Assembly (NCBI GenBank): GCA_023957755.1 | Contig: JAMLGT010000013.1 | Span: forward strand, 49,405-113,404 | Origin: Chitinophagaceae bacterium | GTDB lineage: Bacteria; Bacteroidota; Bacteroidia; Chitinophagales; Chitinophagaceae | Reading direction: 5' to 3' | Length of the DNA stretch: 64,000 nucleotides | Shown: positions 8,446 to 17,096 of the stretch, piece by piece | Layout: every line of letters starts with the position of its first letter | How positions within the stretch are numbered: position 1 is the stretch's first letter | Program-made: the position numbers and the translations under genes | Notes under the pieces: model-generated | Told to the model about the DNA's origin: nothing | The model's input: only the letters and a program-made list of their open reading frames with translations | Database searches by the model: none

Positions 8446-10154
8446 AACTCAGTTATCGTCAACGACTTTTCCTGTATTTTTCCGCGCTGTTCGTGGTTTT
8501 TACCATCGGAATAGCCTTGTTTGAACATGTGCAGGAGTTGTCGTTTAAGCGGGAGGCAATGGAGGAAAGATTGGATGCGTATAGCGACATCATACAGTCT
8601 GCACTGAAGGATGAAACTGTTGATTATGCAAATTTAACGCATAATCTGCCGGCTGCCATATCTGAAGAATTGCGGATAACCGTCATTGACCATCAGGGTA
8701 AAGTTTTGTTCGACAATTCCGTACGGGATTCCCGTACAATGGAAAATCACCTGGACCGTAAAGAGATAAAGCAGGCGGCAACCAGAGGTATAGGTTCCGA
8801 CGTCAGGAAGTCAGCGTCTAACCTTCATCCATACCTGTATTATGCAAAAGACTATGGTGATAAATATATCCGGGTAGCCATGCCCTACAGCCTTCAACTG
8901 AAACAATTTTTAAAGGCGGACAATGCATTTTTATATTTCCTGATTGGGTTTATGATTGTCTTTTTGTTGCTTATTTACAAAATCACTTCACAGTTCGGGG
9001 CATCCATTCGGCGGTTACGCGATTTCGCTCTGCAAAAAAGTGAAACCAGGCCTTCATCTATTCAGTTTCCCAATGATGAACTGGGTGAAATCGGTACGAA
9101 GATTACCGAAAATTACAGACAGTTGGAAGCCAACAGAAAAAGTATTGCGCTGGAAAAGCAAAAGCTGTTACAGCACATCCAAATATCAGAAGAGGGTATT
9201 TGTTTTGCGTCGGCTGATAATGAGGTGGAGTTTCATAATGGATTGTTTATTCAATACCTCAACCAGTTGGCGGACGAACCAACAGGTAATGCCAGTGCAG
9301 TTTTCAGCGATGCGACCTTTGCACCACTACATCAATTTTTGAAACAAAGGAGCGAAAATTATTTTGAAATCAAAGTCAATAAGCACGGTAAAATATTTTC
9401 TCTGCAGGTAAATGTTTTCAGCGACAAAAGTTTTGAAATCGTGCTGAACGATATTACCCGACAGGAAAAAACAAAACGGTTAAAGCAGGAAATGACCGGT
9501 AATATTGCCCATGAACTGCGTACCCCCGTCACGAGCATCAGAGCCTATTTGGAAACAGTTTTGTTGCCCAATGTTGCTGCCGATAAAAAAGAATATTTCA
9601 TCAGGCAGGCCTATAATCAAACATTGACCCTTTCTGAAATCTTGAAAGATATGGGGCTGATAGCCAAAATGGAGGAGGCGCCGGATTCATTTTTGCTGGA
9701 ACAAATAGATATCAACACGTTGCTGGCCAAGCTAAAGACAGAGCTGGCCACAGCCCTCTTTGAAAAACATATTGAAATGAACTGGCAATTACCGGAAGGG
9801 CTCACCGTTAAAGGCAATCCTGTTTTACTGCATTCCATCTTTAATAATCTTACAGAAAATGCCATCCGGTACGCCGGAGAAAATATAAACATCAGCGTTT
9901 CAGTTTTTAATGAAGACAGTGAATTTTATTATTTTTCATTTTACGATACGGGTATAGGAATAGAAAATGAGATACATCTCAACCGCCTTTTTGAACGTTT
10001 TTATCGCGTACAGGAGGGCCGCACCCGCGATACCGGTGGCTCCGGTCTGGGCTTATCCATCGTCAAGAATGCGGTGCAATTCCATGGAGGAACCATCACC
10101 GCAAGAAACAGAAAGAGCGGTGGATTGGAGTTTATTTTTAAGCTGCAGAAGTAA
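8442..10154 (+). CDS. PhoR-like sensor histidine kinase
   Basis: 570 aa. The order is a transmembrane segment (about 8-28), a periplasmic sensor of about 130 residues, a second membrane segment (about 165-185), a HAMP-like linker, a PAS-like region (about 250-340) and the kinase core. HisKA is IAHELRTPVTSIRAY with the phosphorylated His at about 357. The ATPase boxes are N (NLTENAIRYA), G1 (YDTGIGIENE) and G2 (GGSGLGLSIV). It overlaps the response regulator by 4 bp. In phosphate loci this kinase reads PstB/PhoU status rather than phosphate directly; that role is inferred from context. Confidence 0.88.
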   Translation: MKLSYRQRLFLYFSALFVVFTIGIALFEHVQELSFKREAMEERLDAYSDIIQSALKDETVDYANLTHNLPAAISEELRITVIDHQGKVLFDNSVRDSRTMENHLDRKEIKQAATRGIGSDVRKSASNLHPYLYYAKDYGDKYIRVAMPYSLQLKQFLKADNAFLYFLIGFMIVFLLLIYKITSQFGASIRRLRDFALQKSETRPSSIQFPNDELGEIGTKITENYRQLEANRKSIALEKQKLLQHIQISEEGICFASADNEVEFHNGLFIQYLNQLADEPTGNASAVFSDATFAPLHQFLKQRSENYFEIKVNKHGKIFSLQVNVFSDKSFEIVLNDITRQEKTKRLKQEMTGNIAHELRTPVTSIRAYLETVLLPNVAADKKEYFIRQAYNQTLTLSEILKDMGLIAKMEEAPDSFLLEQIDINTLLAKLKTELATALFEKHIEMNWQLPEGLTVKGNPVLLHSIFNNLTENAIRYAGENINISVSVFNEDSEFYYFSFYDTGIGIENEIHLNRLFERFYRVQEGRTRDTGGSGLGLSIVKNAVQFHGGTITARNRKSGGLEFIFKLQK

Positions 10155-10192
10155 AGGAATTAAAGATTTTCTGGTCTTTTAAAGATCAGTTC

Positions 10193-10214
10193 ATTCCAAA
10201 TTAATTCCAAATTA
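10193..10214 (+). promoter_or_regulatory. Tandem 11-bp direct repeat (ATTCCAAATTA twice), likely operator
   Basis: The 11-mer ATTCCAAATTA is repeated perfectly head to tail at 10193-10203 and 10204-10214, ending 6 bp before the -7 element at 10221. OmpR/PhoB-type regulators bind 11-bp direct repeats, so autoregulation by the following response regulator is likely. The TTCnAAAT core recurs at the same spacing at 13593 and 16533. Confidence 0.6.
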
Positions 10215-10220
10215 CACCGG

Positions 10221-10228
10221 TAATTTTG
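10221..10228 (+). promoter_or_regulatory. Bacteroidota -7 promoter element (TAATTTTG)
   Basis: Exact TAnnTTTG match 20 bp upstream of the response-regulator ATG at 10248, directly after the tandem 11-bp repeat. Confidence 0.6.
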
Positions 10229-10247
10229 CGGAATAAAAGCCCGGAAA

Positions 10248-10928
10248 ATGAAGATCCTGATTATAGAAGATGAAGAAGAGCTGGCTAAAAGTATTGACCA
10301 ATATCTTTCGGCAGAAAATTATTTGTGTGAGACCGTTTCCACTTTCAGTGAAGCCATGGCTAAAGTAGGTATTTATGAATATGACTGTATCTTGTTAGAT
10401 ATCACTTTGCCGGATGGCAACGGATTAAAAATATTGGAAGAATTAAAAAAAGAAAATAAGCAGGATGGGGTTATCATAATTTCTGCGAGGAATTCGTTGG
10501 ATGATAAAATTAAAGGATTGGAAATAGGTGCTGATGACTATCTTACAAAACCTTTTCATCTTTCAGAACTTACAGCACGCATTTTTTCATTAATCAGGAG
10601 GAAACAGTTTAGCAACGCGAATATCATAAGGCACAATGAATTGGAAATAGACCTTCTTGCCCGGACAGTGTCGGTAAATCATACTGGGGTTTCACTTACA
10701 AAAAAGGAATTTGATTTGCTGATTTACTTTATTGGCAACAAGAATCGTGTATTGTCAAAAAGCATTTTGGCAGAACATCTTTCAGGAGACTTTGCGGATA
10801 TGTTAGACAATCACGATTTCGTGTATGCACACGTCAAGAACCTGAAGAAAAAATTAACGGACGCGGGTTGTGAGCCTTATATAAAAACGGTTTACGGCAC
10901 AGGTTATAAGTGGGAGAGTGATAATTAA
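10248..10928 (+). CDS. OmpR-family response regulator (PmrA-like context)
   Basis: 226 aa. The receiver has IEDEEE (acidic pocket, about 6-9), the phosphoacceptor in LLDITLPDGN (about 51), IISARN (78-83) and TKPFHLSEL (about 101-109). The winged-helix output domain has LTKKEFDLLIYFIGN and a C-terminal VYGTGYKW turn. It is followed 10 bp later by its kinase. Its own promoter carries the perfect 11-bp tandem repeat, and two nearby envelope genes carry the same repeat. I therefore infer that it controls lipid A/envelope modification like PmrA. The inference rests on the repeats and neighbours, not on the protein itself. Confidence 0.88.
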   Translation: MKILIIEDEEELAKSIDQYLSAENYLCETVSTFSEAMAKVGIYEYDCILLDITLPDGNGLKILEELKKENKQDGVIIISARNSLDDKIKGLEIGADDYLTKPFHLSELTARIFSLIRRKQFSNANIIRHNELEIDLLARTVSVNHTGVSLTKKEFDLLIYFIGNKNRVLSKSILAEHLSGDFADMLDNHDFVYAHVKNLKKKLTDAGCEPYIKTVYGTGYKWESDN

Positions 10929-10938
10929 TTGGTAGTTT

Positions 10939-12225
10939 ATGAAACCATTACTAAGTAAAACAACAAGACCATTTATTATTTATGTGCTTATTGTTTTTGC
11001 TATCAGCATACCGGTTTATTACGTAGTGGTTGACAGTATCTGGAGTGCAGAATTGGATGCACACAATAAAATTGTCGCCGCCAAAACGGCCTATGAGTTA
11101 AACCGGAGAAATCTTTCAGACGAAAAATTAGAAAACAGTATTGAAGTATGGAATAGCATTCAACCCGGCACCAATATTCTTGAACTAAAGCCAGGCGATA
11201 ACCAGAAGGACACTACATTTACGATTTATAAAAACACGCCTTATTATCCCCCTGAAAAGATTGATCGCTTCAGGGTTTTATCCACCATCGTTCAGCTTAA
11301 TGGCAAGCCTTACCGTTTTGTTTCCGAAACAAACATCGAAGAAACCAAGGATACGATTATTGCACTAACCATTGTGACGATATTTTTCTTTATTCTTGTT
11401 GTCATCGGATTATTATTACTCAACCGTAAACTTTCCTATACCATTTGGAAGCCTTTCCAAAACACCCTGGATAAATTGAGAAAGTTTAATCTCAATAGTC
11501 AGACTGAAATTGATTTTGAAAAAACGAATACTAAGGAATTTGAAGAGCTAAATGAATCTTTGAAAAAATTAATCGCTCACAATATTTCAGCCTATAAAAC
11601 GCAAAAGGAATTTACAGAAAATGCCTCTCATGAGCTGCAAACACCACTTGCCATACTCAAGAATAAATTGGACATTCTGTTACAGAGCGACGACCTGACG
11701 GAACGCCAATATCACATTGCAGAGGAAATGAATAAAGCCCTGATAAGAAGCTCCCGAATCAACAAAGGGTTATTGTTGCTGGCGAAGATTGAAAACAATC
11801 AGTTTGACAATTCAGAAAACATACGGCTTGATAATTTGGTGAACCAACGCTTGGAGGCGTTACAAGAACATTTTAAAGAAAAGCAGATAGCTATCAGCAC
11901 CAATATTCATCCCGATATTACATTGAATGGCAATGGTAATCTGACTGAAACATTAATCAACAATCTCCTTGTCAATGCGGTACTCCATACAGCGCCAGGC
12001 GGTGCTATTAAAGTAAATGTTTCTGAGTCTGGCTTTCAAATCAGCAATACCGGTAAGCAGGTATTAGATCAGCATCTGTTATTTAAAAGGTTTTCAAAAA
12101 TGTCAGCCAACAGCAGCGGAAGCGGATTAGGGTTATCTATTGTTAGTGAAATTTGCAAATTCCACGGCTGGAAGGTGAGTTATGAATTTGATGGGGAATA
12201 TCATCAATTCACCGTACTGACATAA
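10939..12225 (+). CDS. Sensor histidine kinase partner of the second two-component system
   Basis: 428 aa. Two membrane segments (about 12-32 and 138-158) bracket a periplasmic domain of about 105 residues, followed by a HAMP-like linker. HisKA has NASHELQTPLAILKN (His at about 230). The ATPase domain has an N-box LINNLLVNAVLH, a reduced G1 (ISNTGK instead of DxGxG) and a G2 box GSGLGLSIV. The reduced G1 box is common in short Bacteroidota kinases. It is cotranscribed with the regulator just upstream. The periplasmic domain may sense envelope damage or cationic peptides; the signal is unknown. Confidence 0.88.
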   Translation: MKPLLSKTTRPFIIYVLIVFAISIPVYYVVVDSIWSAELDAHNKIVAAKTAYELNRRNLSDEKLENSIEVWNSIQPGTNILELKPGDNQKDTTFTIYKNTPYYPPEKIDRFRVLSTIVQLNGKPYRFVSETNIEETKDTIIALTIVTIFFFILVVIGLLLLNRKLSYTIWKPFQNTLDKLRKFNLNSQTEIDFEKTNTKEFEELNESLKKLIAHNISAYKTQKEFTENASHELQTPLAILKNKLDILLQSDDLTERQYHIAEEMNKALIRSSRINKGLLLLAKIENNQFDNSENIRLDNLVNQRLEALQEHFKEKQIAISTNIHPDITLNGNGNLTETLINNLLVNAVLHTAPGGAIKVNVSESGFQISNTGKQVLDQHLLFKRFSKMSANSSGSGLGLSIVSEICKFHGWKVSYEFDGEYHQFTVLT

Positions 12226-12242
12226 ATAAAGTCTTTTCACTT

Positions 12243-12269
12243 AATAGAATACTTTTCTATAATTCTATT
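12243..12269. terminator. Inverted repeat between convergent genes, possible bidirectional terminator
   Basis: AATAGAAT (12243-12250) pairs with ATTCTATT (12262-12269) around an 11-nt loop. It is AT-rich, so a weak stem, but lies exactly where two genes converge. Confidence 0.35.
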
Positions 12270-13182
12270 TATTCCAGATATTTTCAATAACCCTTCCCAT
12301 ATTAGTACCTTGAACTGGGAGCTGAAATAAATCTGCAATAGTCTGGAACACGTCATAATGGTCAATCCTTTCAGAATAATTACCTGCTTTGATCATGGGA
12401 CCGAAAAATAACGTTACAATGTGATTTTCATTTTTGAAGTCATCTTCATCAAATGTCAGAATGAGCAAGCTATTATGAGTCTCCGCCCATTGTACATAGG
12501 AGGCTATATTTTTTTCTAACCACTCATCACCTCTTTTTATTGCTGCGGCACTACCCAATACGGCGGTGTTGTGCATATCATAATCCTGGTCGGGGATGAC
12601 AAAAGATAACGTAGGTAGTTTATTAAAATCTGTGGGAAATTCTGACATAGGCAGGCTGACAGAGTCAGGAATATTATTTTGTCCGTTTCCTATCCAGTTT
12701 ACCCAGGGAGTATGTTTACGCGCATACAATGCCCCCTGAGTCAGATCACTTATTTGGTAGGAGCATCCCAAATATCCCGCTGAAGGCATCGTCTGCGCAT
12801 ATCCCTTAAAAGTTAATCCTTTCATCATTAACGAAGCAGCCAGATTTGGTGTAATAAAAGGGCTTTCTTTTGTCAGACAGTGATCATCTGTTACACCCTG
12901 CATGTCACCAGAAAAAAGGGCCAGGTAATTGGGCTGGCTGGGATGAATAACCCCATGGGCGTCAGTAAATAAGGCTGATTTCTTCGCCAGTTGATTAATA
13001 TAGGGAGCATTTTCAGATCCAATAATATTTCCGAATCCCTGATTCTCCTCCACAACAATAACCACATGATCCGGACGATGTGAGACTGTAATTTCTACCG
13101 GATCAGTTTTAGAATGGCAGGCAATCAACAGGATTCCTAATATGAAAGGGAAACTGAATAAGGTGAATTTTACCTTTTTCAT
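12265..13182 (-). CDS. Secreted phosphoesterase / acid phosphatase lipoprotein (PF04185 type)
   Basis: 305 aa on the minus strand. A lipoprotein signal has its Cys in LLIAC (about residue 22). The mature protein shows VVIVVEENQGFGNIIG (about 42), HPSQPNYLALFSG (80) and a late LTFDEDD (about 240), the alkaline-phosphatase-superfamily pattern of the AcpA/phospholipase C phosphoesterase family. It would release phosphate from organic phosphates at the cell surface, which suits the phosphate locus nearby, or act on phospholipids. It converges with the kinase gene, with an inverted repeat at 12243-12269 between them. Confidence 0.75.
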   Translation of the reverse strand: MKKVKFTLFSFPFILGILLIACHSKTDPVEITVSHRPDHVVIVVEENQGFGNIIGSENAPYINQLAKKSALFTDAHGVIHPSQPNYLALFSGDMQGVTDDHCLTKESPFITPNLAASLMMKGLTFKGYAQTMPSAGYLGCSYQISDLTQGALYARKHTPWVNWIGNGQNNIPDSVSLPMSEFPTDFNKLPTLSFVIPDQDYDMHNTAVLGSAAAIKRGDEWLEKNIASYVQWAETHNSLLILTFDEDDFKNENHIVTLFFGPMIKAGNYSERIDHYDVFQTIADLFQLPVQGTNMGRVIENIWNK

Positions 13183-13592
13183 GATTGAATTATTTTAAAA
13201 TTATAACAGAAATAAATTCGAAAGTCGGGGACGATTTAGAAGAAATCTTGAACGCGCAGTAAGCTTTTGGATTCATATTGTGAAACCCAATTCAGAAAGC
13301 CGGGAACAAGGAGATATAGCATTCAAGTCGTGCATACTCCGGTATAAAGGCACAATGAGAGTGGGACTATCAAAACTTGGTTTTGAAATTATAAATTCGG
13401 GTGAGTAAGCACTCGATATCGGTTTATTGTTCAAAAGATTTTAAAAATATCTACGGATAATAGCCGTATTGGATTGCGCTTATCAATTAATAAGAAAATA
13501 CGCAATCTTCACAGTTTGCAAGTAACATGCAGCCTTGAAATTAACCAGCATAATTCCAAAAAGACATTTTCATCTAATACTTAAAAATGATA
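13183..13592. other. Intergenic stretch without a recognisable gene
   Basis: About 410 bp with stop codons in all frames I read. It separates the divergent phosphoesterase gene from the dgkA-remnant/PAP2/eptA operon. I saw no RNA gene. Confidence 0.5.
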
Positions 13593-13614
13593 ATTCTAAA
13601 TTTTTTCTAAATCC
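13593..13614 (+). promoter_or_regulatory. Tandem 11-bp repeat with TTCTAAAT core upstream of the lipid-modification operon
   Basis: ATTCTAAATTT (13593-13603) is followed at once by TTTCTAAATCC (13604-13614). Both contain TTCTAAAT at 11-bp spacing. A -7-like CAACTTTG follows at 13620-13627. The arrangement matches the promoter of the second response regulator within 1 bp. Confidence 0.55.
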
Positions 13615-13653
13615 ATTTTCAACTTTGCTCGTTTGATTTTAACCGAGCAGGAA

Positions 13654-13937
13654 ATGAAAAAATCCGATAATAGTTTTTTTATAGGCAGGGTAAGGAACTT
13701 TCGGTATGCTTTTGAAGGAGCCTGTTTGTTACTTCTCACCGAACGTTTTGTTATAACACGGTCTTTTTTAGCAATGCTTTCTGTTTTTATTAGGCTTATA
13801 TCCGGCATTACAAAAACGCGACGGCTTTTCCAAATTCTATCTAATAGGCCGATTTTAACGAAGAGATTTCTGCTGCATTTGCCGGGTTGTCTATTATCAT
13901 GGCTATTTATTTCCCCTATCCATTTTTCTGTCCATGA
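13654..13937 (+). pseudogene. Degraded diacylglycerol kinase (dgkA) remnant
   Basis: From the ATG at 13654 a reading frame gives a charged N-terminus, FRYAFEGACLLLLTER, then membrane-like LAMLSVFIRLISGITKT and LFQIL. This follows the DgkA family outline (F.YAF.G....L..E, then I..TEW...L). The frame then degrades. The C-terminal DgkA-like part (ISAAFAGLSIIMAIYFPYPF) continues in another frame, open from 13848. Its TGA at 13935-13937 overlaps the next gene's ATG (ATGA), which argues that this was once the true 3' end. The central NTAIE catalytic region is missing. DgkA recycles the diacylglycerol made by EptA, and an eptA-like gene lies just downstream. Recognised by eye; moderately sure. Confidence 0.55.
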
Positions 13938-14803
13938 ATGTTTTCAGTAGCAAACCGCAGCTTATATCGAATACAGCCGTTAGCGAAAATCTTTCGAGGC
14001 TTCGGGCAATCATATTTCTTTTACCTGTATTATTGGTTATTTGTCTTCTCTGGTTTCTGCATTACCAAAATGCTTTAAGTATTGACGGATATATCCGGGT
14101 CCAAAAAAATAGTTTCTATTTTCTTAATTCATTCCTTGGAAAATATCCGAATTTACTGTTTAACCTTACTCAATTGGGCGATGCAATCGTTTTTTTATCA
14201 TTTTTAAGTGTTTTCATAGTGTACACGCCTAAAATATGGGAGGTATTAATTCCGGCTTTGCTATTATCATTTATATTATCCTATTCATTAAAAGCGATTT
14301 TTGCTGTACCAAGGCCGGCTGCAGTGTTCGACCACAATAGTTTTGTTATCGTCGGAAAAATCCGAGCCGGAAATACCAGTTTGCCTTCAGGGCATTCTAT
14401 CACCGTTTTCACCATTTTGGCGGTTCTGTTGTTTGCTTTTATGCCGCGAAAAATGGATAATAAAATCATCTGGTCCCTTCTGATAGTTTCTTTTGGTATC
14501 ATGCTTATATTCACAAGAGTGGGCATAGGCGCACATTATCCGATTGATGTGATAGCAGGAGGAATAGTCGGCTATATTGCGGGACTTACAGGCATTTTTA
14601 TCAGCTGCAGATATAAAATCTGGTCGCGGATTACCCGCAAAAAATACTACCCCATCTTTATTCTATTCCTGTTGATTTGCGCTGCGACACTAATAAACAA
14701 AATCATTAAACAAAACTTGATAATCTATTATCTGTCATTGGCCAGCCTGATTGTTCCGTTATACAAAATCATCTATGCCTATGCTAAAAGTATTAAGAAA
14801 TAA
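13934..14803 (+). CDS. PAP2-family membrane phosphatase (LpxE/lipid phosphatase-like)
   Basis: 289 aa with several membrane segments. The three PAP2 phosphatase motifs are complete: KAIFAVPRP (about 122), PSGHS (about 152) and TRVGIGAHYPIDV (about 194; the R, catalytic His and Asp are present). The family removes phosphate from lipids, including the lipid A 1- or 4'-phosphate (LpxE/LpxF), undecaprenyl pyrophosphate or phosphatidate. The start overlaps the stop of the dgkA remnant, and the eptA-like gene begins inside its 3' end. This pairing resembles lpxE-eptA, where dephosphorylation makes room for phosphoethanolamine. Substrate is inferred. Confidence 0.85.
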   Translation: MNVFSSKPQLISNTAVSENLSRLRAIIFLLPVLLVICLLWFLHYQNALSIDGYIRVQKNSFYFLNSFLGKYPNLLFNLTQLGDAIVFLSFLSVFIVYTPKIWEVLIPALLLSFILSYSLKAIFAVPRPAAVFDHNSFVIVGKIRAGNTSLPSGHSITVFTILAVLLFAFMPRKMDNKIIWSLLIVSFGIMLIFTRVGIGAHYPIDVIAGGIVGYIAGLTGIFISCRYKIWSRITRKKYYPIFILFLLICAATLINKIIKQNLIIYYLSLASLIVPLYKIIYAYAKSIKK

Positions 14804-16310
14804 TATACAGTTAACCCATTTTGCTTTATTAATAAGCTTGCTGAATTTTGTATTATTTCATTTGCCATTTTTCAAATATGTCTTTAATCATGTTGAATAT
14901 AGCAGCCTGAACGGCAATGTCATCATCAGCAGTCTGGTGATTCTGGTGTTGGTGGCAAATGCTTTTGTTTTTTACCTCATATTTTTTCTAACAGGCATTG
15001 TCGGTAAAGTTTTGCTGATGTTGTTCTTTATTATCAACGCACTCGCTGTTTATTTTATCAATACATACGGCATCATCATAGATGAAAGCATGATTAGCAA
15101 TGTTTTCAATACAAATACGGATGAAGCGGTTAGTTTCTTTTCATTTAAAATGGTTGGGTACCTCATCCTGTTTGGAGTTGTTCCGGGTATTTATATCATA
15201 AAGGCTAAAATAATAATAGGATCGCTAAAGAGATTTGTAACCACTTCATCACTTACTTTATTATTTATCATTGTTATGGTCTTTGCTAATTCAAGCAACT
15301 GGCTATGGATAGATAAAAACTCAAAACATTTAGGCGGCCTTATAATGCCGTGGTCTTACACTGTAAATACTGCACTCTATCGTATTCATATAGCTCAAAA
15401 AAATAAGAAGGAAATTTTATTGCCTGATGCAACCATAAAAGATAACGAAAAATCTGTCGTGGTATTAGTTATTGGCGAATCGGCAAGATCGCAGAATTTC
15501 TCTTTGTATGGTTATCAAAGAAATACAAATCCATTGCTTTCGCAAACAGAGAATGTATTTCATTTTGATGCTAACTCTTGTGCTACCTATACCACCGCAG
15601 GCGTAAAATGTATATTAGAACCTAATAATTCTAAGGATTTATATGAAATTTTACCCAATTATCTCTACAGAAATGGGGTAGAGGTTATTTGGAGAACTAC
15701 TAATTGGGGAGAGCCTCCGGTTCATATTAAAAATTACCAAAGAAGAGAAGATTTAATGCCTCTTTGCAAAGGCGAAGGATGTAATTACGATGGGGTTCTT
15801 TTAAGTGGATTAAAGGAACAGATATTGGCGAGCAAAAAGAATAAAGTTTTGGTTGTTCTGCACACCAGCATAAGTCACGGTCCAACTTACAGCAAGAAAT
15901 ATCCTCCCCGGTTCGAAGTCTTTAAACCGGTTTGTAATAGTGTGGAACTTGGAAATTGTTCCCATCAGGAACTCATCAATGCCTATGACAACACGATTGT
16001 CTATACCGATTATCTTCTGTCTAAAGTAATTGAAGATTTAAAGGATTTAAAGGAGTATAAAAGCGCGATGCTTTTTGTTTCGGACCACGGCGAGTCCCTG
16101 GGGGAGAAAAATCTCTATATGCACGGAGTACCTATGAGCTTTGCTCCTAAAGAACAATATAAAATCCCTTTTATTGTTTGGGTTTCCGAGGGTTCGAAAC
16201 AGGTAAAGCCCAACGAAAAATTATCTCAAAATAACGTATTTCACAGCGTTTTAAATTTTTTACACATACAAAGCCCTGTTTATAAGGAAGAAATGAATAT
16301 TTTTAAATGA
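14775..16310 (+). CDS. Lipid A phosphoethanolamine transferase (EptA-like)
   Basis: 511 aa from the ATG at 14775; an in-frame TTG at 14751 and an ATG at 14781 are alternatives. About five N-terminal membrane segments (to about residue 170) are followed by a periplasmic sulfatase-fold domain. Visible motifs are VIGESARSQNFSLYGY (metal Glu and substrate site), the TYTTAGVKC region with the nucleophilic Thr, HTSISHGPTY and SDHGESLGE (metal ligands), with paired cysteines typical of EptA/MCR. It moves phosphoethanolamine from phosphatidylethanolamine to lipid A, which lowers the negative charge and gives polymyxin resistance in other species. The 5' end overlaps the PAP2 gene. Confidence 0.88.
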   Translation: MPMLKVLRNNIQLTHFALLISLLNFVLFHLPFFKYVFNHVEYSSLNGNVIISSLVILVLVANAFVFYLIFFLTGIVGKVLLMLFFIINALAVYFINTYGIIIDESMISNVFNTNTDEAVSFFSFKMVGYLILFGVVPGIYIIKAKIIIGSLKRFVTTSSLTLLFIIVMVFANSSNWLWIDKNSKHLGGLIMPWSYTVNTALYRIHIAQKNKKEILLPDATIKDNEKSVVVLVIGESARSQNFSLYGYQRNTNPLLSQTENVFHFDANSCATYTTAGVKCILEPNNSKDLYEILPNYLYRNGVEVIWRTTNWGEPPVHIKNYQRREDLMPLCKGEGCNYDGVLLSGLKEQILASKKNKVLVVLHTSISHGPTYSKKYPPRFEVFKPVCNSVELGNCSHQELINAYDNTIVYTDYLLSKVIEDLKDLKEYKSAMLFVSDHGESLGEKNLYMHGVPMSFAPKEQYKIPFIVWVSEGSKQVKPNEKLSQNNVFHSVLNFLHIQSPVYKEEMNIFK

Positions 16311-16532
16311 CAAGCCACATACAGCTTGACTTTGTTCTCAATTTTGCAATACTGTACAATTGATTTGAAAAGGATGAGATAAGACGCTGTCTTTTGGAGA
16401 TTTGTATCAGCTTTTTTAAAATTCAAAATATATGTTACCGTAAAAGAAATCTTGGCGTACAAAATCGGGATTTGAAGACCAATTCTATTTTTAAGATTAC
16501 CGATTACTTGGTTTGGGAAACAGCTAAGACCA

Positions 16533-16554
16533 ATTCAAAATATCTTCTAAATCA
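16533..16554 (+). promoter_or_regulatory. Tandem 11-bp repeat with TTCnAAAT core upstream of the PepSY-like gene
   Basis: ATTCAAAATAT (16533-16543) and CTTCTAAATCA (16544-16554) share TTCnAAAT at 11-bp spacing. A third TTC follows at 16556, again 11 bp on. A -7-like CAGCTTTG lies at 16560-16567, the same distance as in the promoter at 13593. Confidence 0.5.
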
Positions 16555-16591
16555 GTTCGCAGCTTTGCTTTATTAATTTAAAAATAAAGCA

Positions 16592-17020
16592 ATGAAGAAA
16601 TTAATTCTCTTTGCGATAGCTATCGCAACTGTGTCATTTGCAAGTGCACAAAAAGTACAGGAAACGGAAGTACCGACAGTCGTCAAAACCGGATTGCAAA
16701 AGCAACACCCGGCAGTTAAAAATGTCAAGTGGGAAAAGGAAGATGGTAATTATGAAGCAAGTTTTAAAGAACAACAAACCGATTATTCAATCTTACTGAC
16801 TCCCAAAGGTAATATAGTTGAAACCGAAGTAGCCATTGCATTTAAAACGTTGCCTGCGCCGGCAAAAGACTATGTCCACAGCCATTATGCAAATAAAGAA
16901 ATTAAAGAGACGGCAAAAATCACCAGTGTGAAGGGCACAGTTACATATGAAGTAGAAGTAGATGAAAAAGATTTGATTTTTGACCATTCAGGTAAATTCC
17001 TTGCCATAGACAAAGACTGA
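16592..17020 (+). CDS. Secreted PepSY-like domain protein
   Basis: 142 aa with a cleavable signal peptide ending ATVSFASA. The mature part has two similar halves (VKTGLQKQHPAVKNVKWEKEDGNYEASF and the later YVHSHYANKEIKETAKITSVKG), the PepSY-like (BLIP-fold, PF11396) pattern common in Bacteroidota. Its exact job is unknown. Such proteins are often found beside, and induced by, two-component systems, and here the promoter carries the same 11-bp repeat as the regulator at 10248. It is followed by a strong terminator, so it is probably a single-gene unit. Confidence 0.75.
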   Translation: MKKLILFAIAIATVSFASAQKVQETEVPTVVKTGLQKQHPAVKNVKWEKEDGNYEASFKEQQTDYSILLTPKGNIVETEVAIAFKTLPAPAKDYVHSHYANKEIKETAKITSVKGTVTYEVEVDEKDLIFDHSGKFLAIDKD

Positions 17021-17040
17021 CCAGATGGGTTTTCTTATCA

Positions 17041-17065
17041 GGTGAGCCTTACTTTAAGGCTCACC
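17041..17065 (+). terminator. Rho-independent-like terminator after the PepSY-like gene
   Basis: A perfect 10-bp stem GGTGAGCCTT / AAGGCTCACC with a 5-nt loop. A T-rich stretch follows. It separates the PepSY-like gene from the efflux operon. Confidence 0.75.
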
Positions 17066-17096
17066 TTCTGTTCTCCATTAATTTAGTGATAGCAAG

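Noticed and set aside
13183..13250. Possible fourth TTCnAAAT pair upstream of the phosphoesterase on the minus strand
   Set aside because: TTC triplets occur 11 bp apart, but the AAAT part is degenerate and no -7 element is placed correctly.
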